Shown: positions 26,730 through 34,901 of the stretch, one piece after another
Layout: every line of letters starts with the position of its first letter
Numbering within the stretch: the stretch's first letter is position 1
NCBI RefSeq assembly: GCF_041521385.1
Contig: NZ_CP168006.1
Location: forward strand, 3,721,590-3,785,589
Length of the DNA: 64,000 nt
Direction of reading: 5' to 3'
From: Alcaligenes faecalis
GTDB lineage: Bacteria; Pseudomonadota; Gammaproteobacteria; Burkholderiales; Burkholderiaceae_B
The notes under the pieces: model-generated
What the model saw: the letters and a program-made list of their open reading frames with translations, nothing else
Databases searched by the model: none
Told to the model about the DNA's origin: nothing
Position numbers and translations under genes: made by a program

Positions 26730-27662
26730 ATGAGCGAAGCAAATCGAGACTTTGCGGGCAATGTCATCACGCAGATGTGCGGAGTGCAGTACCCGATTTT
26801 TCTGGCAGGCATGGCCGCTATTTCCGGGCCGCAACTGGTGGCGGCGGTAGCGAATGCGGGCGGGATGGGCGTGTTGGGCGGCTTGCGCCTGGCACCTTTG
26901 ATGCTGCGTAAATGGCTGCGCGAAACCAGGGCGCTGACAGACCAGCCTTTCGGGGTGAATGTAGTGCCGCAGTTTGGTGGCCCGGAAGTGTTCGAGGCCC
27001 AATTCCAGGTGATCCTGCAGGAGCGGCCCCGCATCTTGTCGCTGTTCTATGCCGAGGACTATTCCGCCGACATGATTCCCCGCGCCAAGGACGCCGGCAT
27101 GATTGTGATGGTGCAAACCGGCACGGCGGCTCTGGCTCGCAAAGCGATTGCACATGGGGCCGATATTATCGTGGCTCAAGGCAGTGAGGGTGGCGGGCAC
27201 CTGAATCGCGGCACGATTGGCCTGATGTCTTTGCTACCCGCCATTCTGGACTGCGCACAAGGTCGTCCCGTACTGGCGGCGGGCGGGATTACGACCCGGC
27301 AGGATGTCAGGGCGGCCATGAGTCTGGGCGCTTCAGGCGTGCTGGTGGGCACGGCCTTTCTGGCCAGTGAGGAGTCCAACGCGCACCCGCTCTACAAGCA
27401 AAAGATTCTGGAAGCCAGCACGGACGATACGGAATATCGCACTGGCTATTCCTTTGGCTGGACATACGGCACGCCGCATCGGGTGATTCCCAACCGCGAC
27501 AAGTGGAATGTGCTGCGTTTGGTTGGAGGCGGGGCACGGGCGATTGATAAGGACAGAATGGCCAGGAAACTGTCTTTGTATGCCGGTCAGGGCGTCGGCA
27601 AGATCCACAGCATTGTGCCAGCGGCAGAACGGGTCGCGGAACTGGCCCTGGGCCTGTCCTGA
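26730..27662 (+). CDS. Nitronate monooxygenase family flavoprotein
   Basis: This 310-residue TIM-barrel flavoprotein shows the family's opening TQMCGVQYPIFLAGMAAISGPQLVAAVANAGGMGVLGG, the central DIIVAQGSEGGGH motif with the catalytic-region histidine, and FMN phosphate-binding motifs (VLAAGGI, GASGVLVGTAF). Such enzymes oxidise nitronates such as propionate-3-nitronate to carbonyl compounds. Related sequences include enoyl-ACP reductase FabK, but the overall pattern fits nitronate monooxygenase better. The gene starts three bases after the b561 stop. A LysR gene is convergent a few bases downstream and may regulate from elsewhere. Confidence 0.87.
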   Translation: MSEANRDFAGNVITQMCGVQYPIFLAGMAAISGPQLVAAVANAGGMGVLGGLRLAPLMLRKWLRETRALTDQPFGVNVVPQFGGPEVFEAQFQVILQERPRILSLFYAEDYSADMIPRAKDAGMIVMVQTGTAALARKAIAHGADIIVAQGSEGGGHLNRGTIGLMSLLPAILDCAQGRPVLAAGGITTRQDVRAAMSLGASGVLVGTAFLASEESNAHPLYKQKILEASTDDTEYRTGYSFGWTYGTPHRVIPNRDKWNVLRLVGGGARAIDKDRMARKLSLYAGQGVGKIHSIVPAAERVAELALGLS

Positions 27663-27666
27663 TGCC

Positions 27667-28635
27667 TTACTGCGGCAAAGCCTGTGCGGCGCTGCTGGAC
27701 AGACCCACAGGCTGGCCCGTCAGAGCAGGCTGTTCGACCTCGCCCTGATCCAGCTTGGGCAATTGGGCGAACTGCGCTTGAGCCAGGGCCACAAAGCTGC
27801 GTAGAGCCGAGCCAGGATTGGCATCAGCACGACGGATAAACACGGTTTTGACACGCGCAACCTCAGGCGGCAGTTCGTGACATTGCACGGGCAGGCGCAA
27901 GCTGCCGTTCTGGGCGATGGCTTTGGGTAGCAAGGTAATACCCATGCCCGAGGCCACGCAGGACAGAATGCCGTCCAGTGTGCCCATTTCCATGATCTGG
28001 TTGGGCACCAGACCGGCCTGATAAAACCAGTGTTCCAGTGTGGAACGGTAAAAGCACCCAGTTCTAAAGACCAGAACGGTTTGTTGGGGGATTTTTTCGA
28101 TCAGGGCAGGCAGAGATTCGACTGCCTTGCTGCTGACCAGTACCAGCTCTTCTTCAAATACTTCTTCCTGAGTCAGAGCCGCATTTTGATGAAAGCCCCC
28201 GACAAACGCACCGTCCAACTGGTGGGTCTCAATGGCCTTGATCAGCTCGGCCGTGGTCCCGGTTTGCAAGGACAACTGAACCTGGGGATAGCGTTCGCGG
28301 TATTGGGTCAAAACCTGGGGCAGACGGATGGCGGCCGTGGTCTCCATGGAGCCCAGACGCAGCAGACCGCTGGGAGTGCCGGTGTCTTGCAGGGCGGCAC
28401 GGCTTTCTTCGGTCAGTTGCAAGATACGGCGGGCGTAGGCCAGAAAGGTATGGCCAGCCGGAGTCAGCACCACACCACTTTTCTGGCGTATGAACAATGG
28501 CTGTTCCAGTTCGGCCTCCAGTTCTTTGATGCGCATGGTGACGTTCGATTGCACGGTGTGCACCTTCTGGGCAGCGGCAGTAAAGCTGCCATGCTCTGCA
28601 ACCGCACAAAAAATCTGTAATTGGCGCATTTCCAT
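27667..28635 (-). CDS. LysR-family transcriptional regulator
   Basis: The protein (about 322 residues from 28635) has the usual LysR HTH (GSFTAAAQKVHTVQSNVTMRI) and a two-lobe effector domain ending in a Pro/Ala/Gln-rich tail. The start is taken at MEMRQLQIF because the family begins with this phrase. In-frame ATGs at 28644 and 28680 would add 3 or 15 residues, and none has a clear ribosome site. The gene is convergent with the nitronate monooxygenase gene and separated by four bases. Its target is unknown; no divergent partner with an obvious operator is next to it. Confidence 0.85.
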   Translation of the reverse strand: MEMRQLQIFCAVAEHGSFTAAAQKVHTVQSNVTMRIKELEAELEQPLFIRQKSGVVLTPAGHTFLAYARRILQLTEESRAALQDTGTPSGLLRLGSMETTAAIRLPQVLTQYRERYPQVQLSLQTGTTAELIKAIETHQLDGAFVGGFHQNAALTQEEVFEEELVLVSSKAVESLPALIEKIPQQTVLVFRTGCFYRSTLEHWFYQAGLVPNQIMEMGTLDGILSCVASGMGITLLPKAIAQNGSLRLPVQCHELPPEVARVKTVFIRRADANPGSALRSFVALAQAQFAQLPKLDQGEVEQPALTGQPVGLSSSAAQALPQ

Positions 28636-28725
28636 CTCGGCCATCCCATGTCTGAAAGTGATGCGTGGATTATTACTCAATCACTTTATGGCATTCCTGA
28701 TGAGTCGTAAAGCGGTTTGAGGGGC

Positions 28726-29514
28726 TTACAGTTGATTGCGGTAGTTCGCCGGGGTGTGACCAAAGCTGCGTCGGAACAGGCTGATAAAGGTACTGGGGCT
28801 GGAATACCCCAGATCGTAGGCAATGGTGGCGACAGGGGCACCGGCAGCCAGCATTTCCAGGGAGCGCATCAGGCGGGCGCGTTGTCGCCAGGTGGTGAAG
28901 TTAAAGCCGGTTTCCGTTACGAAACGGCGGCTTAAGGTGCGCAGGCTGACAGCCGCCCAGTCGGCCCATTGTTCCATGCTTTGATGGTTGCTGGGGTCGG
29001 CAATCAAAGCGCGGGCAATGCGTTGCAAACGTGGGTCTTGGGGGAGGGGCAACCCAAAAGGTTCGATGGGCAGACTGCGGATTTCATCCAGGATGACAGA
29101 GGCGATATGAGCCTGGGCTTGGGGCAGGGGAGCGGCGGCAATCAATTCCCAGGAGCAGGCACGCAGCACGGCTTCACGCAGCAGGCCCGAGGTGCGCAAG
29201 GTGCAGGCCTGGGAAGGTAGATCGGCGCAGGCCGCTTCGTCTATATAGACACTCCAGCCATGAAAAGGGCCGTGCGATTGGCCCGAGTGCAGGACATGTG
29301 GTGGCAGCCAGACGGCATGGATGGCGGGCACCACCCAAACGGCGTCTTCCACTCCAACGGAAAGCAAGCCGCGCAGGGAGCCGAACAACTGCCCGCGAGC
29401 GTGCTGATGGGGGCGAGAGGATAGCTCCGAGTCGTGATTACCGGTGACGGCGAACAGGACAGGATGCTCGGGGAAGTTCAGAAAATCATGCAGACCCATT
29501 TTACGTTCAGGCAT
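28726..29514 (-). CDS. AraC-family transcriptional regulator
   Basis: This 262-residue regulator has an N-terminal cupin-type sensor domain (HSELSSRPHQHARGQLFG, AIHAVWLPPHVLHS) and two C-terminal HTHs, the second ending YDLGYSSPSTFISLFRRSFGHTPANYR. The layout resembles NimR-type AraC regulators, which often control a neighbouring transporter. Here no transporter is adjacent; the divergent neighbour is a small unknown gene that starts 94 bases away. Function of the regulon is unknown. Confidence 0.88.
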   Translation of the reverse strand: MPERKMGLHDFLNFPEHPVLFAVTGNHDSELSSRPHQHARGQLFGSLRGLLSVGVEDAVWVVPAIHAVWLPPHVLHSGQSHGPFHGWSVYIDEAACADLPSQACTLRTSGLLREAVLRACSWELIAAAPLPQAQAHIASVILDEIRSLPIEPFGLPLPQDPRLQRIARALIADPSNHQSMEQWADWAAVSLRTLSRRFVTETGFNFTTWRQRARLMRSLEMLAAGAPVATIAYDLGYSSPSTFISLFRRSFGHTPANYRNQL

Positions 29515-29607
29515 GGCGTCATTTTGTTATTCATTGACCGATACAGTGTACAGCCGCCAAAGCTTTCCTGCTTACACTGAGCACCTTGATGAATACAGGA
29601 GCGACAC

Positions 29608-29862
29608 ATGCAAGCCCATGACATTCTTCCCGATCACGCCAGTGAAGTTCAGATTGATGGCACTACTATTCGCAAAGGCACGGTGGGCGCGTTTTTGGCC
29701 AATGCAGTGGCTTTGCGTCAGCCTGATGTCAGCGATGCGCAACGTCAGCGCGCCTTGAGCGATATTGTGGCGGCCTTGCCCGCCCTGAAAGCACTGGGTC
29801 TGTTTGATGCTTTGGAGATTCGCGATCCCCAACTGCGCGATTTTGTGGAGTCCAGGCTGTGA
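29608..29862 (+). CDS. Conserved small protein of unknown function
   Basis: An 84-residue soluble protein starts at an ATG with CAGGAG at good spacing. It is rich in Ala, Leu and Asp, with helices likely around VGAFLANAVALRQ and ALSDIVAALPALKALGLFDALEI. No motif was recognised. Its stop overlaps the start of a 46-codon frame (TGATG) and a third small gene follows, suggesting a three-gene unit. An AraC regulator is divergent and could control it. Confidence 0.75.
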   Translation: MQAHDILPDHASEVQIDGTTIRKGTVGAFLANAVALRQPDVSDAQRQRALSDIVAALPALKALGLFDALEIRDPQLRDFVESRL

Positions 29863-30002
29863 TGAAAGGTGAAGGCGCAACGGTGCGCCCGTATTTGCTG
29901 CGTGATGCCGCCTGGCTGTATCTACCTAGCGGTTTGATGCATGCGTTTGGAGCGGTTCCGCAACTGGGTGTGCGCCGCTTCGATATTGGCTGTCTTTATT
30001 GA
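29862..30002 (+). CDS. Possible 46-residue protein, translationally coupled
   Basis: The frame starts with an ATG that overlaps the TGA of the preceding gene and ends 16 bases before the next start. The predicted peptide (MKGEGATVRPYLLRDAAWLY...) ends RRFDIGCLY. It has no known motif. Coupled position and compact spacing on both sides support it; short length keeps the call tentative. Confidence 0.4.
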   Translation: MKGEGATVRPYLLRDAAWLYLPSGLMHAFGAVPQLGVRRFDIGCLY

Positions 30003-30018
30003 TGGCAAGGAGCCGTTC

Positions 30019-30420
30019 ATGCAAGTCGATGATACGCAGTTTCCATTTGTGTTTTTAAGAGAACACAGCCCGCAGCAAACAGCGCAACAGACGCAGGATC
30101 AATTAGAGGCCTTGTTGAATCGGGGCCAACGCTTTGTCTTGCTGACTGACAGAATGGGCAGTGAAAACCATGTCCATGAAGAAAGCCATGAAGATCGCAA
30201 GCAACGTGCCCTGTTCTTCAAGCAGAACAAGCTGCGTTTGAAGGAGTTGTGCGCTGGCATGGTGGTGATCAGCAAGGGACGGGCCATACCCGCCGCGGCT
30301 CGTCTGGCTCAACAGACCTTGGGCCGGGTGCTGGGGCTGCGGTTTGCCTTTGTGATGGATGAGGCCGAGGCACGTAGGCAGGCCACGCGCCTGTTAGGAG
30401 TGCAAGTGGCAGGTGAGTAA
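30019..30420 (+). CDS. Conserved protein of unknown function, 133 residues
   Basis: The protein starts MQVDDTQFPFVFLREHS with AAGGAG six to seven bases upstream; a longer frame upstream crosses the small coupled gene and is unlikely. The central part HEDRKQRALFFKQNKLRLKELCAGMVVI is rich in charged residues, and the C-terminal part (GLRFAFVMDEAEARRQATRLL) looks like a beta-alpha unit. The alternating hydrophobic strands (FVFLRE, RFVLLTDR, GMVVISK) suggest a STAS or SpoIIAA-like fold, but this is a guess. Similar proteins occur in other betaproteobacteria as I recall them; no function is known to me. Confidence 0.7.
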   Translation: MQVDDTQFPFVFLREHSPQQTAQQTQDQLEALLNRGQRFVLLTDRMGSENHVHEESHEDRKQRALFFKQNKLRLKELCAGMVVISKGRAIPAAARLAQQTLGRVLGLRFAFVMDEAEARRQATRLLGVQVAGE

Positions 30421-30639
30421 GGCAAGCCATGCGGAAAAGCATATTACCAAACAGGTGGCTGACAGATGAGGTGTTTGTCAGCCATCTGGCGTCAAACTAA
30501 ACGTAGAGTTGGATTTGGGGTCTGTTGCTTTGCCGTTGCCGTTTTTGTAAAAAGGTCGTCAAGCGTATCGATGTTCAGTCACGCACGAAAAAGCCGCGAA
30601 TACAGTGGGTGGTCCGGGTCAGACAAGGTAAAGCAGAGC

Positions 30640-31260
30640 TTAAGGAAAACCAGCACAGTGTTCTACAAATGCAGGCCGCGAGGCCAAGCGGTGGTAGTAG
30701 TCTTCGGTTGCCTGCAGTTTCGGGCGATCAAATGGTGTATGTAGCCAGCGGTGAACAGACAAGCCCAGAATAATATCGGCCAGGCTGAACCCTGGTCCGG
30801 CTATATAGGCCTGGGTTTGGGCTAACTGTTGGTTCAGAATGAACATCATCTGTGTCCAGGCCGATAATGATGCCTGGACCTGCGCGGCATCCTGGTGTTT
30901 GGGTGACTGCCGTACCAGGCTCATAAACGCATAGGACCAGGATGGGTTCAGCTCGCAGGCCTGCCAGTCTATCCATTGATCTACCTTGGCCCGTTGCCAG
31001 GCATTTTGTGGATACAAGACCGTGGGTGCCTGGCGGTTGGCCAGATAGCGCCCAATGGTATGGGACTCCCACAGCACGCGATCCCCATCCAGCAGGACGG
31101 GGATTTTTGCGTTGGGGTTCAGCGCAAGGAATTCGTCCGTGTTGACGTCCTTGAAACCGATCCCCCAATCCTGTCGCTCAAATTCCAGGTTCAGCTCCGC
31201 GCAGGTCCACATGACTTTGCGCACATTGATGGAGGATTTTCTGCCAAGAAGAGTCAGCAT
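30640..31260 (-). CDS. Glutathione S-transferase
   Basis: The 206-residue protein has the N-terminal thioredoxin-like domain with the probable catalytic serine in LLGRKSSINVRKVMW, the cis-proline and glutathione-binding motif NAKIPVLLDGDRVLWESHTIGRYL, and an all-helical C-terminal domain (FSLADIILGLSVHRWL with the conserved Asp N-cap). This pattern matches soluble bacterial GSTs of unknown substrate. About 220 bases upstream of its stop are gene-free. It lies 21 bases downstream of the ClpP-like gene on the same strand, so they may be co-transcribed. Confidence 0.92.
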   Translation of the reverse strand: MLTLLGRKSSINVRKVMWTCAELNLEFERQDWGIGFKDVNTDEFLALNPNAKIPVLLDGDRVLWESHTIGRYLANRQAPTVLYPQNAWQRAKVDQWIDWQACELNPSWSYAFMSLVRQSPKHQDAAQVQASLSAWTQMMFILNQQLAQTQAYIAGPGFSLADIILGLSVHRWLHTPFDRPKLQATEDYYHRLASRPAFVEHCAGFP

Positions 31261-31281
31261 GAGGGGACTTCCGGGCGTGGA

Positions 31282-31884
31282 TTATTTGCTGGCAGGCAGC
31301 AGCTCGTCGCGGCGTTCAATGATGCGCGAGATCAGGCCATATTCTATGGCTTCCTCGGCACTCATCCATTTGTCGCGCTCGATGTCGTCACGTACACGCT
31401 CGATAGGCTGGCCAGTCTCACGGGCAATCACCTGAGCGATACGTTCACGCGCTTTCATGATTTCCTGGGCTTGAATGGCCATATCGCTGGCTTGACCACC
31501 GGCGCCACCGCTGGGCTGGTGAATCAGAAAACGGGTTTGAGGCAGGCACACACGGCGCTCGCGGGCCGCACCCAGGAACAGGTGGGTGGCTGCACTGCCA
31601 ACCCAACCGGTACCGACCATGGTGACGGGCGAGGAAATAAAACGCACCACATCATGGATGGCATCGCCCGATTCCAGGTGACCTCCGGGCGAGGACACGA
31701 TCATGGTGATGGGGGCGGTGGATTCGGCATCCAGCGCCAGCAGCTTGCGCACGGTTTCCGAGGCGAGCTTGTCCGTGATGGTGCCAAAGACCAGCACAGT
31801 ACGGGCGCGGAAGGCCTTTTCTTCCAGAAAGGCGCTGTCTTGAGGGCTGGTATCAGAGCGAGTTTCTTTTTCTTGGCCAAGCAT
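31282..31884 (-). CDS. ClpP-like serine protease
   Basis: This 200-residue protein belongs to the ClpP/crotonase fold group. It keeps SPGGHLESGDAIHD as oxyanion loop, the nucleophilic serine region GWVGSAATHLFLGA, the histidine in FLIHQPSGGAGG and the aspartate region ERDKWMSAEEA. The sequence differs from housekeeping ClpP, so it is a paralogue that may or may not pair with a Clp ATPase. The ATG at 31884 is chosen for GGAG upstream; a 54-residue extension of the frame is unlikely to be translated. No clpX or tig is nearby, unlike the standard clpP locus. Confidence 0.85.
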   Translation of the reverse strand: MLGQEKETRSDTSPQDSAFLEEKAFRARTVLVFGTITDKLASETVRKLLALDAESTAPITMIVSSPGGHLESGDAIHDVVRFISSPVTMVGTGWVGSAATHLFLGAARERRVCLPQTRFLIHQPSGGAGGQASDMAIQAQEIMKARERIAQVIARETGQPIERVRDDIERDKWMSAEEAIEYGLISRIIERRDELLPASK

Positions 31885-32352
31885 GGGGAAAGACTCCAAG
31901 GGATAAGTATTCTGTCTGCTAAGGAAAATCGATTGCTCGACTATATCCCGGCTGATGGTCAACCGGGCTTTCACTTGGCAATTTTTGTGGTTTTTTTTGT
32001 CCGGCCTGGGGCGTGTAACCGCGTTCAGAGCAAGCAGACCAATCAACAGCAGGGTGATTTGCCCTGCAAGGCCATCATAGTCTCATGCTTGTTCAGTATT
32101 TGATTAGGGGAACAAGACCTTATAGTCCTGTTTCTTGGCTCAGTATCAGAGGAAGGTGCTGAGCCACAAGCTGTGGCTGTGCCTTGAGACCTTGTACAGA
32201 ACCCCGACAGTTCATTGGCACGTTTCTTTCAACCGCAACACGATGCTTGCCGTCACTCAAACAGATATCCGTTAGCTCGCCTGTCGATTCAGGCGCTTGA
32301 TGCTAACTGGGGAATGCCTCCGCTTAGCGGCCAAAGGCGGAGAAGTCCTTGC
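31885..32352. other. Gap between the ClpP-like and Slam genes
   Basis: These 468 bases contain the upstream region of the ClpP-like gene and the end of the haem-uptake operon. A GGCTCAG/CTGAGCC hairpin lies at 32137-32165, and a CTCCGC/GCGGAG stem at 32318-32342 follows the Slam gene on the minus strand without a T run. No supported gene was seen. Confidence 0.6.
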
Positions 32353-33840
32353 TTAAAAACGTTTTTCCAGCTTCAGCGCGACTTCGGTTTGCTTGTATTT
32401 GAAAGCCCAGTCGATATTGCTGTTGTTGAAGGTGTGCTTCACATACAGATTGGGCGTAATGCCTTTGAACGCAAAGCGTGGCATGCCCATGTTCAGGATA
32501 TAAATCTGCTGGCGGTCCTTGCGCAGCCCGCCCAAGAACAAGTCTTCGGCATCGTGACGAGTCTGTCGGTACAGTGCCGTGGCGTTGATGTTGAAGCCCG
32601 CATCAAAGGCCCTGTAAATCCCCAGGTTTGCCATATAGCTGCGGCTTTGTGCAGTTTGCTGAGACTGCAGATTACGGGTGTAATTCAGGCCCCCGTAGAC
32701 CACGGTTTTGGCGTCAATCAGATAGGAGCCGTACAAGCCTATCTGGTTCTCTTTGACGCCTTCAAAGTACTGCCGTAAATCGCCTTTATAGGACAGGCTC
32801 TTGTGCTGAGCATTCACGCCTACTTGCAGCCTGTCGCTAAGATTGTGCTTCCAGTCCACGCGCCCGCCCCAGGACTGATAGCTGGTACGACGGTTGGTGT
32901 AATTGTTCTCGAACAAGGGCGTAATCGATAGATCATTTTTAGCGTCCTGATAGTTGTAGCCCGCATAAATAATGCTGGTGTTGTCGCTGTAATAAATATT
33001 CTTGGGCTCGGCTTCCTTATGTTTGTCGTACAGATTGCCGTAGCTCAGGCCGCGCAGTAGTAGGTTGTGGTTGCCGCTTAGCTGGAAACGCCGGTTCAAG
33101 GTCAGGTCGTAGACCATGGCCGTGGATTTGACCGGGTCCGGCATCTTGCGCACCGACGGAAAGCACCCAAAGAAATAGCAGGTAAAGAAAGTGTCTTCCT
33201 GGCCGTTTTCTTTATTGATATTGCTGTTGTAGCCCAGGCCAATCGAGGTAGAGCCGTGCCAGGCATTGCGGTCTTGCAGGGCACCCTGGAAGCCTTCGAT
33301 CACGGGCCGCACTTCATCAGGAATACCGGCAGAGGAAATCTGGCTGAACAGCTCCTTGGCTTCGCTGGATTGATAGTCCTCGAACAGTACGCGGGCCAGC
33401 TCCAGCTTGGCGCGCATCATAGTGGGATCGCTTTCCTGAGCCTGGCGCAGCTTGCTGATCGCCAGGCTGTGATTGTCCTTGCTACGAGCCACCATCCCTT
33501 GAGCCATCAGTACCAAAGCAGGGTTGTGGCCGGGCAGCTCCTGATACTTTTCTACAAACTGATCCACCTTGGCCCACTGCTGCAGATTGATGGCGACATA
33601 AATGGCCGGTTCCAGATCGGTCAGCGTGGCATCGACGCTATAGGTTGTGCCGTTGATGGTGATCAGGGCCGACGGGTCCACATCGGGCGGGGTTTCTTCC
33701 ACTAAATGGGAGCGTTCGCGTTCGTTCAGATTGCGGTCGATTTGATTCAGAAGTCGGCGCGTATCGTCGTCGTTGGCTTGCACCGTGCTGGATGCCATGG
33801 CCAGCAACAGGCACAAAAGGGGAAGGGCTCGCCCATGCAT
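32353..33840 (-). CDS. Surface lipoprotein assembly modifier (Slam, DUF560)
   Basis: Slam proteins are outer-membrane translocons that move selected lipoproteins or soluble hemophores to the cell surface or medium. The 495-residue protein has a signal peptide (cleavage near VQA), an N-terminal TPR-like helical domain (about 60-190, e.g. AISKLRQAQESDPTMMRAKLELARVLFEDYQ) and a C-terminal beta-barrel domain (GYNSNINKENG to the terminal phenylalanine of LKLEKRF). It is downstream of a hemophilin-like gene and a TonB receptor on the same strand, the known arrangement of Slam with its client. A hairpin between hemophore and slam may lower its expression. Confidence 0.92.
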   Translation of the reverse strand: MHGRALPLLCLLLAMASSTVQANDDDTRRLLNQIDRNLNERERSHLVEETPPDVDPSALITINGTTYSVDATLTDLEPAIYVAINLQQWAKVDQFVEKYQELPGHNPALVLMAQGMVARSKDNHSLAISKLRQAQESDPTMMRAKLELARVLFEDYQSSEAKELFSQISSAGIPDEVRPVIEGFQGALQDRNAWHGSTSIGLGYNSNINKENGQEDTFFTCYFFGCFPSVRKMPDPVKSTAMVYDLTLNRRFQLSGNHNLLLRGLSYGNLYDKHKEAEPKNIYYSDNTSIIYAGYNYQDAKNDLSITPLFENNYTNRRTSYQSWGGRVDWKHNLSDRLQVGVNAQHKSLSYKGDLRQYFEGVKENQIGLYGSYLIDAKTVVYGGLNYTRNLQSQQTAQSRSYMANLGIYRAFDAGFNINATALYRQTRHDAEDLFLGGLRKDRQQIYILNMGMPRFAFKGITPNLYVKHTFNNSNIDWAFKYKQTEVALKLEKRF

Positions 33841-33890
33841 GAATGAAAACCTTGCAAGAAAAAGGGGAGATGGACGCAGGGTCCGGAGAG

Positions 33891-33921
33891 AAAGGGGGAT
33901 CGAGCTTGTCGATCCCCCTTT
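33891..33921 (-). terminator. Hairpin between hemophore and slam genes
   Basis: On the minus strand AAAGGGGGATCG pairs perfectly with CGATCCCCCTTT across a seven-base loop and is followed by a short pyrimidine tract. It may partially terminate transcripts and favour hemophore over Slam. Confidence 0.7.
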
Positions 33922-33956
33922 TCTTATGGCAACACTAGCGTGTTGTCAGAGGCGGA

Positions 33957-34838
33957 TTACTGCTTGGCACCGCCGAAGGCCATGTCTTTAGTGCCACCAG
34001 GGGTGTTGTAGTAAATGCCAGCCAGCGCATCAGCAGCAGCGCCGTAGAATTGACCTTCAATTTTGGACGAGTCGGTGAAGTTCTTGGCGAAAGTACCATT
34101 GGAGTTAATGGTCGTGCCATTGAAAACTACCGTACCAACCAGACCAGCCAGGGTACCTGTACCACCACCGTAGTTGGCGGTCAGGGTGCCTTTGGAGATG
34201 CCAGCCTGGGTGCCGGGGTTGTATTGGTTGACACCTACAACGTCGTACTTGGCATTGACCAGGTTAGGCATGGCCGTGGTGGGGTTTTCGCCAGTGTAGA
34301 ACACCGTGCGGTCAGCATGGCTCAGGTTCAGGTCTGTGCTGCTGCCTTGGCTGGGGTTTGCGACACGAGGAGCCCATTCACCAAAATACACTTCTTGACC
34401 TGGTACTTTGGCGACAACTTCACCACCGAAGTGTGGGTAGTCAGGCAGAGGGTTGTTCATTTGACGGTAGGCGTAGATTTGGGTGCCTGCGCCTACGCCG
34501 CTGCTAATAGTGTGGCGCCATGTCTCGGAGATATTGGTGCCTACAGGCATTTGAATATAGCCATGGCCGTCTTTATCTTTTAAGACCTTGTTGGTTTGCC
34601 AAATGGGACCGCTCTTGAAGCTGACCACACCCGACTGATCAGCGGGATTGTCAGTGTAAGGATCGCTGCCGGGCATGGAGATGCCCGCTTCGCCGATAGC
34701 CATCATCGTGGAGGGTTGGTCAGCAACGACAAAACCTTTGGAAGCACCGCCTGCGACGGGGGCTGCAAAGCTGCTGGCGGAGGCCAGCAGGAAAGCCGAA
34801 ACAATAGCCAGTTTTTGTACATTCAGACTTGCTTTCAT
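33957..34838 (-). CDS. Slam-dependent secreted hemophore (hemophilin/HphA-like)
   Basis: The 293-residue protein has a Sec signal peptide (KLAIVSAFLLASASSFA, cleavage before APVAGG) and no lipobox, so it should be a soluble secreted protein. The N-terminal half (GFVVADQPSTMMAIGEAGISMPGSDPY) would be the haem-binding domain. The C-terminal part (KGTLTANYGGGTGTLAGLVGTVVFNGTTINSNGTF...IEGQFYGAAADALAGIYY in outline) is the TbpB-like eight-strand barrel recognised by Slam. This architecture and its place between a Slam and a TonB receptor match hemophilins of Haemophilus and HphA of Acinetobacter. ATG at 34838 has GGAG at good spacing. Haem as ligand is inferred from family and context. Confidence 0.85.
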   Translation of the reverse strand: MKASLNVQKLAIVSAFLLASASSFAAPVAGGASKGFVVADQPSTMMAIGEAGISMPGSDPYTDNPADQSGVVSFKSGPIWQTNKVLKDKDGHGYIQMPVGTNISETWRHTISSGVGAGTQIYAYRQMNNPLPDYPHFGGEVVAKVPGQEVYFGEWAPRVANPSQGSSTDLNLSHADRTVFYTGENPTTAMPNLVNAKYDVVGVNQYNPGTQAGISKGTLTANYGGGTGTLAGLVGTVVFNGTTINSNGTFAKNFTDSSKIEGQFYGAAADALAGIYYNTPGGTKDMAFGGAKQ

Positions 34839-34857
34839 TACGAACTCCATTAAGTGA

Positions 34858-34888
34858 AGAAAAAGGGCGTTTTTACGAAAACGACCAA
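34858..34888 (-). terminator. Terminator-like hairpin between receptor and hemophore genes
   Basis: On the minus strand GGTCGTTTT and AAAACGCCC form a stem with one mismatch, followed by five T. It may attenuate read-through from the receptor gene. Confidence 0.55.
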
Positions 34889-34901
34889 AAAACTGATTAA
34901 C

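Noticed and set aside
30466..30744. 92-codon frame between the 133-residue unknown gene and the GST gene
   Set aside because: Basic, Cys/Val-rich translation without motif or ribosome site; it overlaps the end of the GST gene on the other strand.
31885..32046. 54-residue N-terminal extension of the ClpP-like protein
   Set aside because: No ribosome site and no similarity to a ClpP propeptide; ATG 31884 has GGAG upstream.
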